Positions 30,039 to 36,355 of a stretch of DNA of 36,355 nucleotides are shown piece by piece (positions within the stretch are counted from its first letter, which is position 1; each line of letters starts with the position of its first letter). This stretch comes from Polyangiaceae bacterium (GTDB taxonomy: Bacteria; Myxococcota_A; Polyangia; Polyangiales; Polyangiaceae). The DNA lies in the NCBI GenBank assembly GCA_025937785.1, contig JAICQQ010000069.1, positions 1-36,355 of the forward strand, written 5' to 3'. Position numbers and translations under genes: made by a program. A model generated the notes under the pieces. It ran no database searches and was not told the DNA's origin. It saw only the letters and a list, made by a program, of their open reading frames with translations.

Positions 30039-31397
30039 TCAGCCGGGCGCTGGTTCGGGCTCACCGTGCGCGCTCTGAATGTAAGTGCGTTCCTTGTACC
30101 AGATCGCCACCGGTACGAAAAACACTGCCGTAACCAGCATCACGCCGGCAAAGAACAGATAGTAGCTCGCGCCGGCAAGCCCGGTACCGGGCTGCTCGGT
30201 GACCAGGTTGACGATCGCCGTAAACAGGTTTCCGAGCACGACGCTGCCGAAGTAGAGCCCCATCACCAGCGATTTCATTTTCTTGGGAGCTTGGGTGTAC
30301 GAGAACTCGAGCGACGTGATCGACACCATCACCTCGGCTGCGGTCATGAACACGTAGGCCAAGAACTGCCACCCGATGTTCGGCCTGCGCCCCGCGCTGA
30401 GCTCCGCCTCGATGTATGCCGGGATCAGGAATGCGATCACGGTCACGAAGAAGCCGATCGATATCTTGCGCAGCGGCGTCAGCTTGAAGACCCGATCGGT
30501 GTACGGGTAGATCACGTAAGAGAACAGCGGAATGAACAGGAGCACCAGCACGGGATTCGCCGCTTGGGGTTGCTCGGGCAGCCAGGTGAACCCCAGGAAC
30601 GTGAGATCGAGCCGCTTGGCTTGCAGCACCCACGATGAAGAGGTTTGGTCGAAGAGCGCCCAGAACATGGCGACGAACGCGTAGATGATGCAAAGGCGCA
30701 GCATGACCGACACGCCTTCGCGGCTGAAGGCTTCGCGCACGAAACGCATCCCCGTCGGGGGGATGTGTGCGAAGCGCTGGCGCCCCGACCAAAAGGTGAA
30801 AGTGGCGACCGCCATCAGTACGCCTGGCACGCCGAAGGCTACGTCGGGTCCGTAGCGCCGGAGCAACTCCGGGGTGAGCATCATCGAAGACATGGCGCCG
30901 AAGTTGATCGCAAAGTAGAACCAACTGAAGACGCGGCCGAGCAGCGCCTCGTTCCGCTCACCGAACTGATCGCCGACGTGCGCCGATACACATGATTTGA
31001 TGCCGCCGGCTCCCACGGCGATCAGGCTCAGCCCGACCGCCAAACCCACCCGAGTGTCGTCCAGCGCGAGCGCGAGGTGACCGAGGCAGTAGAACAGCGA
31101 CAGGCGGATGATGGTCGCGTACTTGCCCCAGAAGGCGTCCGCGACGATCCCGCCAAGCAAAGGAAATGCATAGGCACCGGCGACGAAGAAATGCATCCAA
31201 CTGGTGGCCTCGCGATCGCCCATCGTCGCGAGCTTTCCGTCGGACCCCATCAGGTAGTCGGTCATGAAGACGGCCAGAATTGCCTTCATTCCATAGAAGC
31301 TGAAGCGCTCCGCCGCCTCGTTCCCCACGATGAACGGAATGCCGGGTGGCATTTTCTCCGTGTCGAGCGGCGCCGTTCGATACGTTGCTTCAGCCAT
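30039..31397 (-). CDS. POT-family proton-dependent oligopeptide transporter
   Basis: A 452-residue major-facilitator protein with about 12 hydrophobic segments. The diagnostic POT motif is NEAAERFSFYGMKAIL (Glu27, Glu30, Arg31), followed by GAYAFPLLGGIVADAFWGKYATI and the second signature FSWFYFAINFGAM. It imports di- and tripeptides with protons across the inner membrane, coherent with a predatory or proteolytic lifestyle (inference). Length is slightly below the usual 480-500. ATG 31397 is chosen; ATG 31409, four codons longer, is equally possible, and neither has a strong Shine-Dalgarno. Confidence 0.94.
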   Translation of the reverse strand: MAEATYRTAPLDTEKMPPGIPFIVGNEAAERFSFYGMKAILAVFMTDYLMGSDGKLATMGDREATSWMHFFVAGAYAFPLLGGIVADAFWGKYATIIRLSLFYCLGHLALALDDTRVGLAVGLSLIAVGAGGIKSCVSAHVGDQFGERNEALLGRVFSWFYFAINFGAMSSMMLTPELLRRYGPDVAFGVPGVLMAVATFTFWSGRQRFAHIPPTGMRFVREAFSREGVSVMLRLCIIYAFVAMFWALFDQTSSSWVLQAKRLDLTFLGFTWLPEQPQAANPVLVLLFIPLFSYVIYPYTDRVFKLTPLRKISIGFFVTVIAFLIPAYIEAELSAGRRPNIGWQFLAYVFMTAAEVMVSITSLEFSYTQAPKKMKSLVMGLYFGSVVLGNLFTAIVNLVTEQPGTGLAGASYYLFFAGVMLVTAVFFVPVAIWYKERTYIQSAHGEPEPAPG

Positions 31398-31460
31398 GCG
31401 TCGAACCATACACCATTCCCGGGCGTCATCGGGGGCGGGCTCGGGCACGTCTGGGGGAGC

Positions 31461-31799
31461 TTACTCGTCCGGGTCGGCGGGGGCGCCTCGGGCGAGCCCA
31501 CAATGCAGGCAGTGGTAGACACGAGCCGCTTCCCACCACCCCGACTCGTCGGAGGCCGTGAAACGCTTGTTGCAGCGCGGACAGCGGAACCCCCGCAGGC
31601 ACAAGGCGGTTAGGGGAACCGGAAACAGGATCACGATGAACCACGTTCGAAGGCGCCAAGCGAGCGCGAGCAGGCCGAGCAACCAAAATGCGCCTAGCAG
31701 CTGGCCGCAGCGCCGCCTCCACGCGTATTCGCGCCAAGCCGCCGCATACGGCGAACGCCGTGGGCTCGGAGCACGATAGGGGGAAGGCCCGTCCCACAT
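31461..31799 (-). CDS. membrane protein with C-terminal zinc ribbon
   Basis: A 112-residue protein. An Arg/Pro/Tyr-rich N-terminus leads to a hydrophobic region (about residues 33-69, LLGAFWLLGLLALAW and WFIVILFPVPLTALC), likely two short membrane passes, and then a zinc ribbon with CPRC (Cys73, Cys76) and CLHC (Cys97, Cys100). The ribbon would face the cytoplasm if the N-terminus is also inside. ATG 31799 has AAGGA eight bases upstream, which is why it is preferred over longer forms. Function unknown. Confidence 0.75.
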   Translation of the reverse strand: MWDGPSPYRAPSPRRSPYAAAWREYAWRRRCGQLLGAFWLLGLLALAWRLRTWFIVILFPVPLTALCLRGFRCPRCNKRFTASDESGWWEAARVYHCLHCGLARGAPADPDE

Positions 31800-31901
31800 G
31801 CAGCGATCCTTTGCACGGATTGCTGCCGCCTTCACGATCCTCCAGCGATTTTGTCGACAACTGATGGCCGATGCGCCCGACGAGCAGAAACGGAGGAGTT
31901 C

Positions 31902-32369
31902 ATGACCGACATCCACCCCATCGTGGCGTCTTGCGCCGCCGTCGACGCGATCACGACACTGCGGCCCCCGCTCAGGCCTGAAGCGCTCGCCTTCCGGCTG
32001 AGGGGAGTGCCCGCCGTCGGGCGCTGGACGCGTTGGTTGTCCAGCGTCCCACTGATCACCGCGTGGGTCCGTCCACGGCTACACGTCGACCACGAGTGTC
32101 TCGTGATTACCTGGGGCCCTTGGGCACGGCGTGTCCCGCTCTCGAGCATCGTTCGAGTCGCGCTCACGAACCGCGGCATCGCCTTGGGCCTCTCCGATTC
32201 CACGAAGGTCGAGCTTTTCACCGTCGGCGGGTTGATGCGCCGCCGGCCCCGCGCGCCGCCGCAGACAGGGCACGACGCATTCAAAGCACGCTTGTGCGCC
32301 CACGTGCACGCGTGTCGCGGGCGCGCCCTGGCGCGAGCCCTGACGAGTTACCGCGCGCGCGGAGGCTAG
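31902..32369 (+). CDS. unknown protein, possibly PH-like
   Basis: A 155-residue protein with no signal peptide. The central part (RLHVDHECLVITWGPWARRVPLSSI, then VALTNRGIALGLSDSTKVELFTVGG) has the strand spacing of bacterial PH-like (bPH) domains, but this is a pattern guess. The tail is Arg/His-rich. ATG 31902 follows an excellent CGGAGGAG (31891-31898). Its last four bases overlap the stop of the convergent VOC gene in the shared CTAG. Confidence 0.72.
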   Translation: MTDIHPIVASCAAVDAITTLRPPLRPEALAFRLRGVPAVGRWTRWLSSVPLITAWVRPRLHVDHECLVITWGPWARRVPLSSIVRVALTNRGIALGLSDSTKVELFTVGGLMRRRPRAPPQTGHDAFKARLCAHVHACRGRALARALTSYRARGG

Positions 32370-32752
32370 CGCACGGGCGCAGCCGGGGGCGCCGGGTAAT
32401 GGCTGATGGCAACGCGGTTGCCTTCGGGGTCGCGCGCATACGAGGTGAAGCGGCCGCGTTCTTCGAGAGCCCCGCCGAGCGCGACCAGCCGTGCCTCGAC
32501 CTGCTCGCGCTCCGCAACCCCGACGCTGAAGGCCACCAAAAATAGCCCGCGGCCGATCCCCTGCACCGCGCGAACGTCCGCGTGCGACGACTCTATCATG
32601 AGCAGGGCGCCTTCGAGGTCGAGCCACACCGAGCGCAGGCTGCCATCCGCATGGTGATGACGAGCCTGCTCGCGCAGATCGAAAGCGCGGCGGTAGAAGC
32701 CCGCCAGCGACTCAACGTCACGGGCCCCCAAAGCGAGATGGTGGAGGCGCAC
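32366..32752 (-). CDS. VOC (glyoxalase/dioxygenase fold) family protein
   Basis: A 128-residue protein with the paired beta-alpha-beta3 modules of the vicinal oxygen chelate fold. LHHLALGARDVESLAGFYRRAFDL opens the first, SVWLDLEGALLMIE closes it; VAFSVGVAEREQVEARLVALGGAL and SYARDPEGNRVAISHYP form the second. His4/His5 and Glu54 could bind metal, but the usual C-terminal Glu after GNR is not at its place, so catalytic status is uncertain. Start GTG 32752; the ribosome site is weak. Confidence 0.88.
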   Translation of the reverse strand: MRLHHLALGARDVESLAGFYRRAFDLREQARHHHADGSLRSVWLDLEGALLMIESSHADVRAVQGIGRGLFLVAFSVGVAEREQVEARLVALGGALEERGRFTSYARDPEGNRVAISHYPAPPAAPVR

Positions 32753-33025
32753 CTAGACGTTCACATACGCTAACGAACCGCCGCACGTCCACTGGGGTCG
32801 ACCTCGAATCGGCCAGCTGTCCAGCGTTCACGGAACCTTGATATGTCGGGGCAGCCGACGCACAGGCACCAAAGTTCACAACGTGGCACGCCAGCGTGAC
32901 TCGAATGTCAGTCCGCCGTGAGTGTAAGGGGGGCGCCTCCGGCGCGTTTCACCAGCATGTTGCCGAGTTTTTCGCCAACCCGACCCCAGGCGAGGCGCCT
33001 TTCGACGCCACCGAGAAAAGACGGA

Positions 33026-33631
33026 ATGAATCGTGCACTCGCTGGGTTCAGCATGAGCAACGGAACCCGCCCGAGGGGTTCATCACCGAGCGGCCAGCAC
33101 ATGTCCACCCCCCCGAAGCAGATCGCGACCGCACTCCAAACGTCCAGGGAACGCGTCGTCGCGCCAAGCGATATCGACGAGTCGACGCACGTCCGGCGCT
33201 TGCCCACGGAGCGCGCTGCCACTTCGAAGCGCGCGCTCGCTCCAAAGCGCAGCGCCGCCCAGCGCAGCGGTTACCCGCGCCCCGCCGTCGAGGGGGACCT
33301 CGATCTCGAGGGCGAGTTCGATCTGCAAGACGACATCGATCAGCATGACACCATCCCCTGCCGACCCCCGGTAGCGACAGCTCCGGCGCGTCCGAACGAC
33401 CTGGAACGCACGTTACGCTTTGCGCGCTTGGTGCGCGACACGCTCGCCGACGATCATCCGCTCGCACGCTTGCTCGAACTCGCTTTGATGCGGCGCGACG
33501 CAGCCTTGCTGCAGGGTCTGCTGAAAGAGCTGCACCGCCAACAGCTTTCCGCGGCCACCACCGAGGTCGACGAGGCGCCCCGCCGCTCCGAGCGGGTCAC
33601 CCTACTCCCTCCCCCCCCGAAGTCTGCCTGA
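33026..33631 (+). CDS. unknown charged protein
   Basis: A protein of about 201 residues, probably cytoplasmic. The N-terminal 120 residues are Arg/Ser/Pro/Thr-rich and look disordered; an acidic segment (EGDLDLEGEFDLQDDIDQHD) precedes a helical C-terminal part (LERTLRFARLVRDTLADDHPLARLLELALMRRDAALLQGLLKELHRQQ). No family recognised. The frame has high GC at third positions. The start is not settled: ATG 33026, 33053 or 33101 are candidates; 33026 follows GACGGA. The gene converges with the lipoprotein gene at 33644. Confidence 0.65.
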   Translation: MNRALAGFSMSNGTRPRGSSPSGQHMSTPPKQIATALQTSRERVVAPSDIDESTHVRRLPTERAATSKRALAPKRSAAQRSGYPRPAVEGDLDLEGEFDLQDDIDQHDTIPCRPPVATAPARPNDLERTLRFARLVRDTLADDHPLARLLELALMRRDAALLQGLLKELHRQQLSAATTEVDEAPRRSERVTLLPPPPKSA

Positions 33632-33643
33632 GGTGGAGTCGCG

Positions 33644-34618
33644 CTAGTCGAGTGCGCGCGCTGCGTCCATGAGGGCGACCGCGATCACTTGGTCTGCCTG
33701 ATCGCTCTTGTAGCGTGCCCAGACGCGGCCCAGGTGCGGCTCCACGCGAAGCACCTTGGCCTTGGTGTAACGGCCCACGACGGGCACGAACACCAGATCG
33801 TCCTCCTCGAAGCGCGGCTTCAGGGGGAGGAAGGTGCAGTCACTCTGTGCGAAGGCGGCAATCTTTCCGGCGAAACCATAGCCGAGCACTCGGCCGCCCT
33901 GGCTCGCGGTCACGATGTAGCGCATGCGATGCCCGCCCTCCTTGCAAGCCGCGGACGTCCCCACTTCGCCAGCGGTGGTCAGCTTCTTGAAGGTGTTCGG
34001 CGGAAGCGTGTCCGCGCGCTTGCCCCAGCCGCTGGGGTTGTCCAGGCTCATGTCCAGGTAGCGAACGCTGGGGCTTTCTTTGCTGCCGCCCTCGACCACG
34101 AGCGCGCGCTGCATTCCGGTTCCGGAGGCCCAACTGGTCAGGACTACCTCGCCGGGCACGACGGTCTGGCCGCGCGGGATGGCGATGATCAGCGAGTTGG
34201 GGATGACGCTGACGCTTTTCGCGAGGGTTTCGAGTTCAGAAGCTGCGGCACCAGGCCGCTGCATCCAGCCGCCGTAGTAGATGTAGGTCTGCTTGTCGGC
34301 CCCCTTTTCCAAGCCAGAGTCGATCCAAGCGCGCGGCGGAGCGAGGACATAGTCGCCCTTCGCCGCCGTGGTCGCGACCTCGGGGAACTCGAAGGGTATT
34401 TTCGCGTCCCCCTGTCCCAATACCAACGGGACAGGCTCTGGTGCTGCGCTGGGGCGCGGTGGAGCCTCCGAGGGGGCCGCCGCTGTCGAAGGCGGGGCGG
34501 CCGGTGGGCGCTGTTCCGGCGGCGAGCGATCACAACCGGCCGCACTCGATAGCAGCAGGACGCACAGACATGTGGTTTGGGCCAAGGTCGACAACAGCGA
34601 GGACTCCGCTCGAGACAA
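33644..34618 (-). CDS. predicted lipoprotein of unknown function
   Basis: A lipoprotein of about 324 residues. The signal ends in LLLSSAAGC (Cys29 from TTG 34618), followed by a Pro/Ala/Ser-rich linker. The mature part has several Gly-turn beta motifs (GDYVLAPPRAWIDSGLEKG, VVPGEVVLTSWASGTGMQRALVVEGG) and a C-terminal segment DLVFVPVVGRYTKAKVLRVEPHLGRVWARY reminiscent of an SH3- or Tudor-like barrel. No family named. The start is uncertain because only TTG codons precede the signal (34618 or 34594). Confidence 0.72.
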   Translation of the reverse strand: MSRAESSLLSTLAQTTCLCVLLLSSAAGCDRSPPEQRPPAAPPSTAAAPSEAPPRPSAAPEPVPLVLGQGDAKIPFEFPEVATTAAKGDYVLAPPRAWIDSGLEKGADKQTYIYYGGWMQRPGAAASELETLAKSVSVIPNSLIIAIPRGQTVVPGEVVLTSWASGTGMQRALVVEGGSKESPSVRYLDMSLDNPSGWGKRADTLPPNTFKKLTTAGEVGTSAACKEGGHRMRYIVTASQGGRVLGYGFAGKIAAFAQSDCTFLPLKPRFEEDDLVFVPVVGRYTKAKVLRVEPHLGRVWARYKSDQADQVIAVALMDAARALD

Positions 34619-34845
34619 GTTGTGTCCGGGTTTCGAGCAAAAGCGGTCGAGCGTCAACCCGTAGCCCGACCCGCCTGACAATTACCTGACCCGGGTCCTG
34701 AAAAGCCGCCGCTGGCTGCGCACACGCGCGCCTCGCGCACAGCCGTAACCATCCGATTCTGCGTCCCCACACCGCCGCACGGGGTTGCAACAGAAAACCA
34801 GGGACCACTCAAAAATGCACCCCTCCTGACCGTTCAATCAGCGTG

Positions 34846-36195
34846 ATGAGGACCACGATCAAACTGGGTTGGCTACTGCTCTTGGGTACGACGTTCGCCG
34901 CCACCGGGGCCAGCGCCGAGCCACGTAATCTGAAAGCGCTCGTGCGTACGCCCACGCCTCAAGAGCTGCTGCCACCCGTGACGCCGCCAGGAAAGTCGCA
35001 GACTCTCCCGGATAGCGTCGTCGTGGTTACCGGCTCGGACGCGGACGTCAAGCGGATGCCTGGGACGAAGCTGGCGCTGGAGGGGAACAAGACCACCCAC
35101 GCCCACGTCTACCAGGTGAACAAAGGTCGCTTCGAGATCATCATCCCGGACACCCAGAAAAACCAAGTTGCAGTGCTGGTGGTTGGACCTCGCGGGCAGT
35201 CAGCGGTGGTGAGCGGCGGACACGCAACGGCCTACGTCGATGACGACTCCATCCGTTTCACCGCCGACGGTTTCGGCATGCTGACCGGAAAGGGCAGCCG
35301 CTGGAAGAAGCTATCGTCCGGCATGGTGCGCAAGGTCAACCTGCAGTCGGGTGCCTCCACGGACACCACCATGATGTCCGCACCGGACGTCGACGTTGCC
35401 AAGCCGCTCGCCTGGACTTTGTCGGATAAGGAGTCGACCGCCAGCGTGAGCTTCAAAGCTCTCGCCCACGCCGAGCGGTATCAGGTGGCGTTGCTCCGTA
35501 AGGAGGGCACGCAGCTGTCGCTGGTTTCCAGCACGATCACCCCCACGGCGCAGGCCGATCTCAGCGGCGTCACGCCGGGGAACTATCTCGTGCTCGCTCG
35601 AGGCATCGACGAGACTGGTGCGCCCGGCCCAGCGTCTGCCGTCGAACCCCTACGCGTGATGGGCATCGAGCTGCCGCCCGGAGCCGAAGCCACCGACAGC
35701 GCGATCCTGTTGCCACCCAGCCAGCGCGTGCCGTTGGTTGCCGCTGACGGTTTGAAGATGACCTACGGCAGCAGCAACTACTTCGTGGATGCGCCGAACA
35801 CGGTCGGCCTGGCGCGCGGCGCGACCACCAAGGTCCGCTTCCGCGAAGCGAACTCAGACCAAGAGCTGGAGCTTACGCTCGCGCCTCATACGGTGAACGC
35901 CGACGTCAACATCGGGCCGCAAACCGCTCGCTGGCCCCGCGACGCCGTCACGGTCAAGATCGGGCTCACCGACGCTACCGGTCAACCGCTCGCCAGCGAC
36001 CAAAAGGTCAGCGTCGAGGTATCGATCAACCTCCAGCAGCAAGAGGTGCAGTTCAAACGCACAGCCGCCGGCCTGGAGGGCAAGCTGCAGCCGCCGAAAG
36101 GCTCGAGCGGACCCTGGGTGGTGCGAGTCGAGGTCAAGGACCCACTGGGTCGGGTCGCCGGGCACAACTTCCTGGAAGTCGTGAGCGGTAACTAG
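34846..36195 (+). CDS. exported FecR-like protein
   Basis: A 449-residue exported protein with a signal peptide (LGWLLLLGTTFAATGASA, cleaved near residue 24). Residues 55-165 resemble FecR domains: VVVVTGSDADVKRMPGTKLAL, then GRFEIIIPDTQKNQVAVLVVGP and a strand-rich end with SSGMVRKVN. Residues 185-275 resemble a fibronectin III-like repeat (SVSFKALAHAERYQVALL, VTPGNYLVLARGIDETGAPGP). The C-terminal part also looks beta-rich. It may be an envelope scaffold or sensor. The stop TAG lies exactly at the CTAG edge of repeat copy B. ATG 34846 follows GTG 34843; either could start. Confidence 0.8.
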   Translation: MRTTIKLGWLLLLGTTFAATGASAEPRNLKALVRTPTPQELLPPVTPPGKSQTLPDSVVVVTGSDADVKRMPGTKLALEGNKTTHAHVYQVNKGRFEIIIPDTQKNQVAVLVVGPRGQSAVVSGGHATAYVDDDSIRFTADGFGMLTGKGSRWKKLSSGMVRKVNLQSGASTDTTMMSAPDVDVAKPLAWTLSDKESTASVSFKALAHAERYQVALLRKEGTQLSLVSSTITPTAQADLSGVTPGNYLVLARGIDETGAPGPASAVEPLRVMGIELPPGAEATDSAILLPPSQRVPLVAADGLKMTYGSSNYFVDAPNTVGLARGATTKVRFREANSDQELELTLAPHTVNADVNIGPQTARWPRDAVTVKIGLTDATGQPLASDQKVSVEVSINLQQQEVQFKRTAAGLEGKLQPPKGSSGPWVVRVEVKDPLGRVAGHNFLEVVSGN

Positions 36196-36355
36196 GGCCT
36201 GTCCCTGAATTGGATGATGGCCCCGTGAACGTGAACGTAAACGTGCCCGTGCCCGAAGAAGCGCAACCGATGCCGAGGTGGGGCCGATGGCTGGAGCATG
36301 AGGCTCGATCATGAGGGATTGGAAGTGTATCAAGTCGCGCTGGATTTTCTCGTTA
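36192..36355 (+). mobile_element. inverted-repeat element, copy B, 5' part (runs off the window)
   Basis: From CTAG at 36192 the sequence matches copy A (20247 onward) over the rest of the window: outer motif GGGCCTGTCCCTGAATT, the hexamer tract GTGAAC-GTGAAC-GTAAAC-GTGCCC-GTGCCC, an identical 43-base leader, then the four-helix-bundle gene start. Differences are a few scattered substitutions. The element begins inside or at the stop codon of the FecR-like gene. The right end lies outside the window. Confidence 0.72.
36298..36355 (+). CDS. four-helix-bundle protein (23S rRNA IVP / Avd-like family), 3' partial
   Basis: ATG 36298 after GGAG gives MRLDHEGLEVYQVALDFLV before the window ends. This is the first helix of the four-helix-bundle family, proteins of about 120 residues found in rRNA intervening sequences and, as the relative Avd, with diversity-generating retroelements. 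Function outside those settings is unknown. It differs from the remnant in copy A by three of nineteen residues at start and interior (Met for Val, Arg for Thr, Val for Ala). Whether the gene is complete cannot be seen. Confidence 0.7.
   Translation, partial: MRLDHEGLEVYQVALDFLV

Noticed and set aside
32883..32900. Second sigma54-like site (TGGCACG) in the 32753-33025 spacer
   Set aside because: The required GC at the -12 position is absent at the correct distance.
32908..33222. 104-residue minus-strand ORF with a fairly protein-like sequence
   Set aside because: Third-position GC is lower than in neighbouring genes and it overlaps the better-supported plus-strand gene; no family recognised. 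It could be reconsidered if conserved in relatives.
1..36355. tRNA, rRNA, CRISPR array, complete insertion sequence with transposase, replication origin
   Set aside because: None seen on reading both strands; a covariance-model scan was not possible here.

Overview
The window looks like chromosomal DNA of a member of the Myxococcota, most likely the Polyangiales (Sorangium/Polyangium-like). The grounds are high GC with strong GC bias at third codon positions, a Ser/Thr kinase fused to a repeat-type sensor domain, many alanine/proline- or Ser/Thr/Gly-rich lipoproteins, the DUF1552 + DUF1587/1592/1588 protein pair, an AgmX/PglI-like C-terminal domain, REC-DUF4388 signalling, a DUF222-like HNH endonuclease and SUMF1-like lipoproteins. 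This is an inference from gene content; no rRNA or tRNA is present to confirm it.

Layout. 1-1675: 3' part of a Ser/Thr kinase. 1680-3028 (minus): a two-gene operon of fructosamine-3-kinase-like kinase and low-molecular-weight phosphatase, plausibly protein deglycation. 3139-3969: an HSDL2-type SDR whose catalytic Ser is replaced by Ala. 3976-5046 (minus): a secreted protein of unknown function and, just upstream on the same strand, a decayed tandem paralogue. 5375-10665: a 73-aa membrane peptide, then a Tat-exported DUF1552 protein, a DUF1592-family lipoprotein with a CxxCH motif, and a lipoprotein glycosidase. 10742-13491: glutathionyl-hydroquinone reductase-type GST, a lipoprotein, a DUF4282 membrane protein and GreB. 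13506-17158: an AsmA-like membrane protein, GpsA-like glycerol-3-phosphate dehydrogenase and a SUMF1-fold lipoprotein, closely spaced. 17159-18934: a repeat- and palindrome-bearing spacer and an HNH endonuclease. 19034-20098 (minus): a response regulator.

20247-20520 and 36192 to the window end hold two copies of a repeat that encloses the start of a four-helix-bundle (23S rRNA intervening-sequence/Avd-like) gene. The first copy shows both ends as about 60-bp inverted repeats and has lost most of its gene; the second runs off the window with its gene start intact. I read these as members of a small mobile or MITE-like family.

20593-28106 is ordinary chromosome: AgmX-like lipoprotein, unknown protein, methyltransferase, PAP2 phosphatase, DUF3565-DUF1971 fusion, two small exported proteins, glutamyl-Q tRNA(Asp) synthetase and an M50 site-2 protease with CBS domains. 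The divergent spacer 28107-28599 is the most striking sequence in the window. A near-consensus sigma54 promoter is followed, after about 55 nt of potentially structured RNA, by three consecutive intrinsic-terminator hairpins on an exact 56-bp period, each with a C-run in its loop. This reads as a sigma54-dependent small RNA with a triplicated C-rich terminator hairpin. The remainder (28600-36195) carries a KANL3/Tex30-like hydrolase, a GYF-GAF protein, a POT peptide transporter, a zinc-ribbon membrane protein, a small unknown protein, a VOC protein, a charged unknown protein, a lipoprotein and a FecR-like exported protein.
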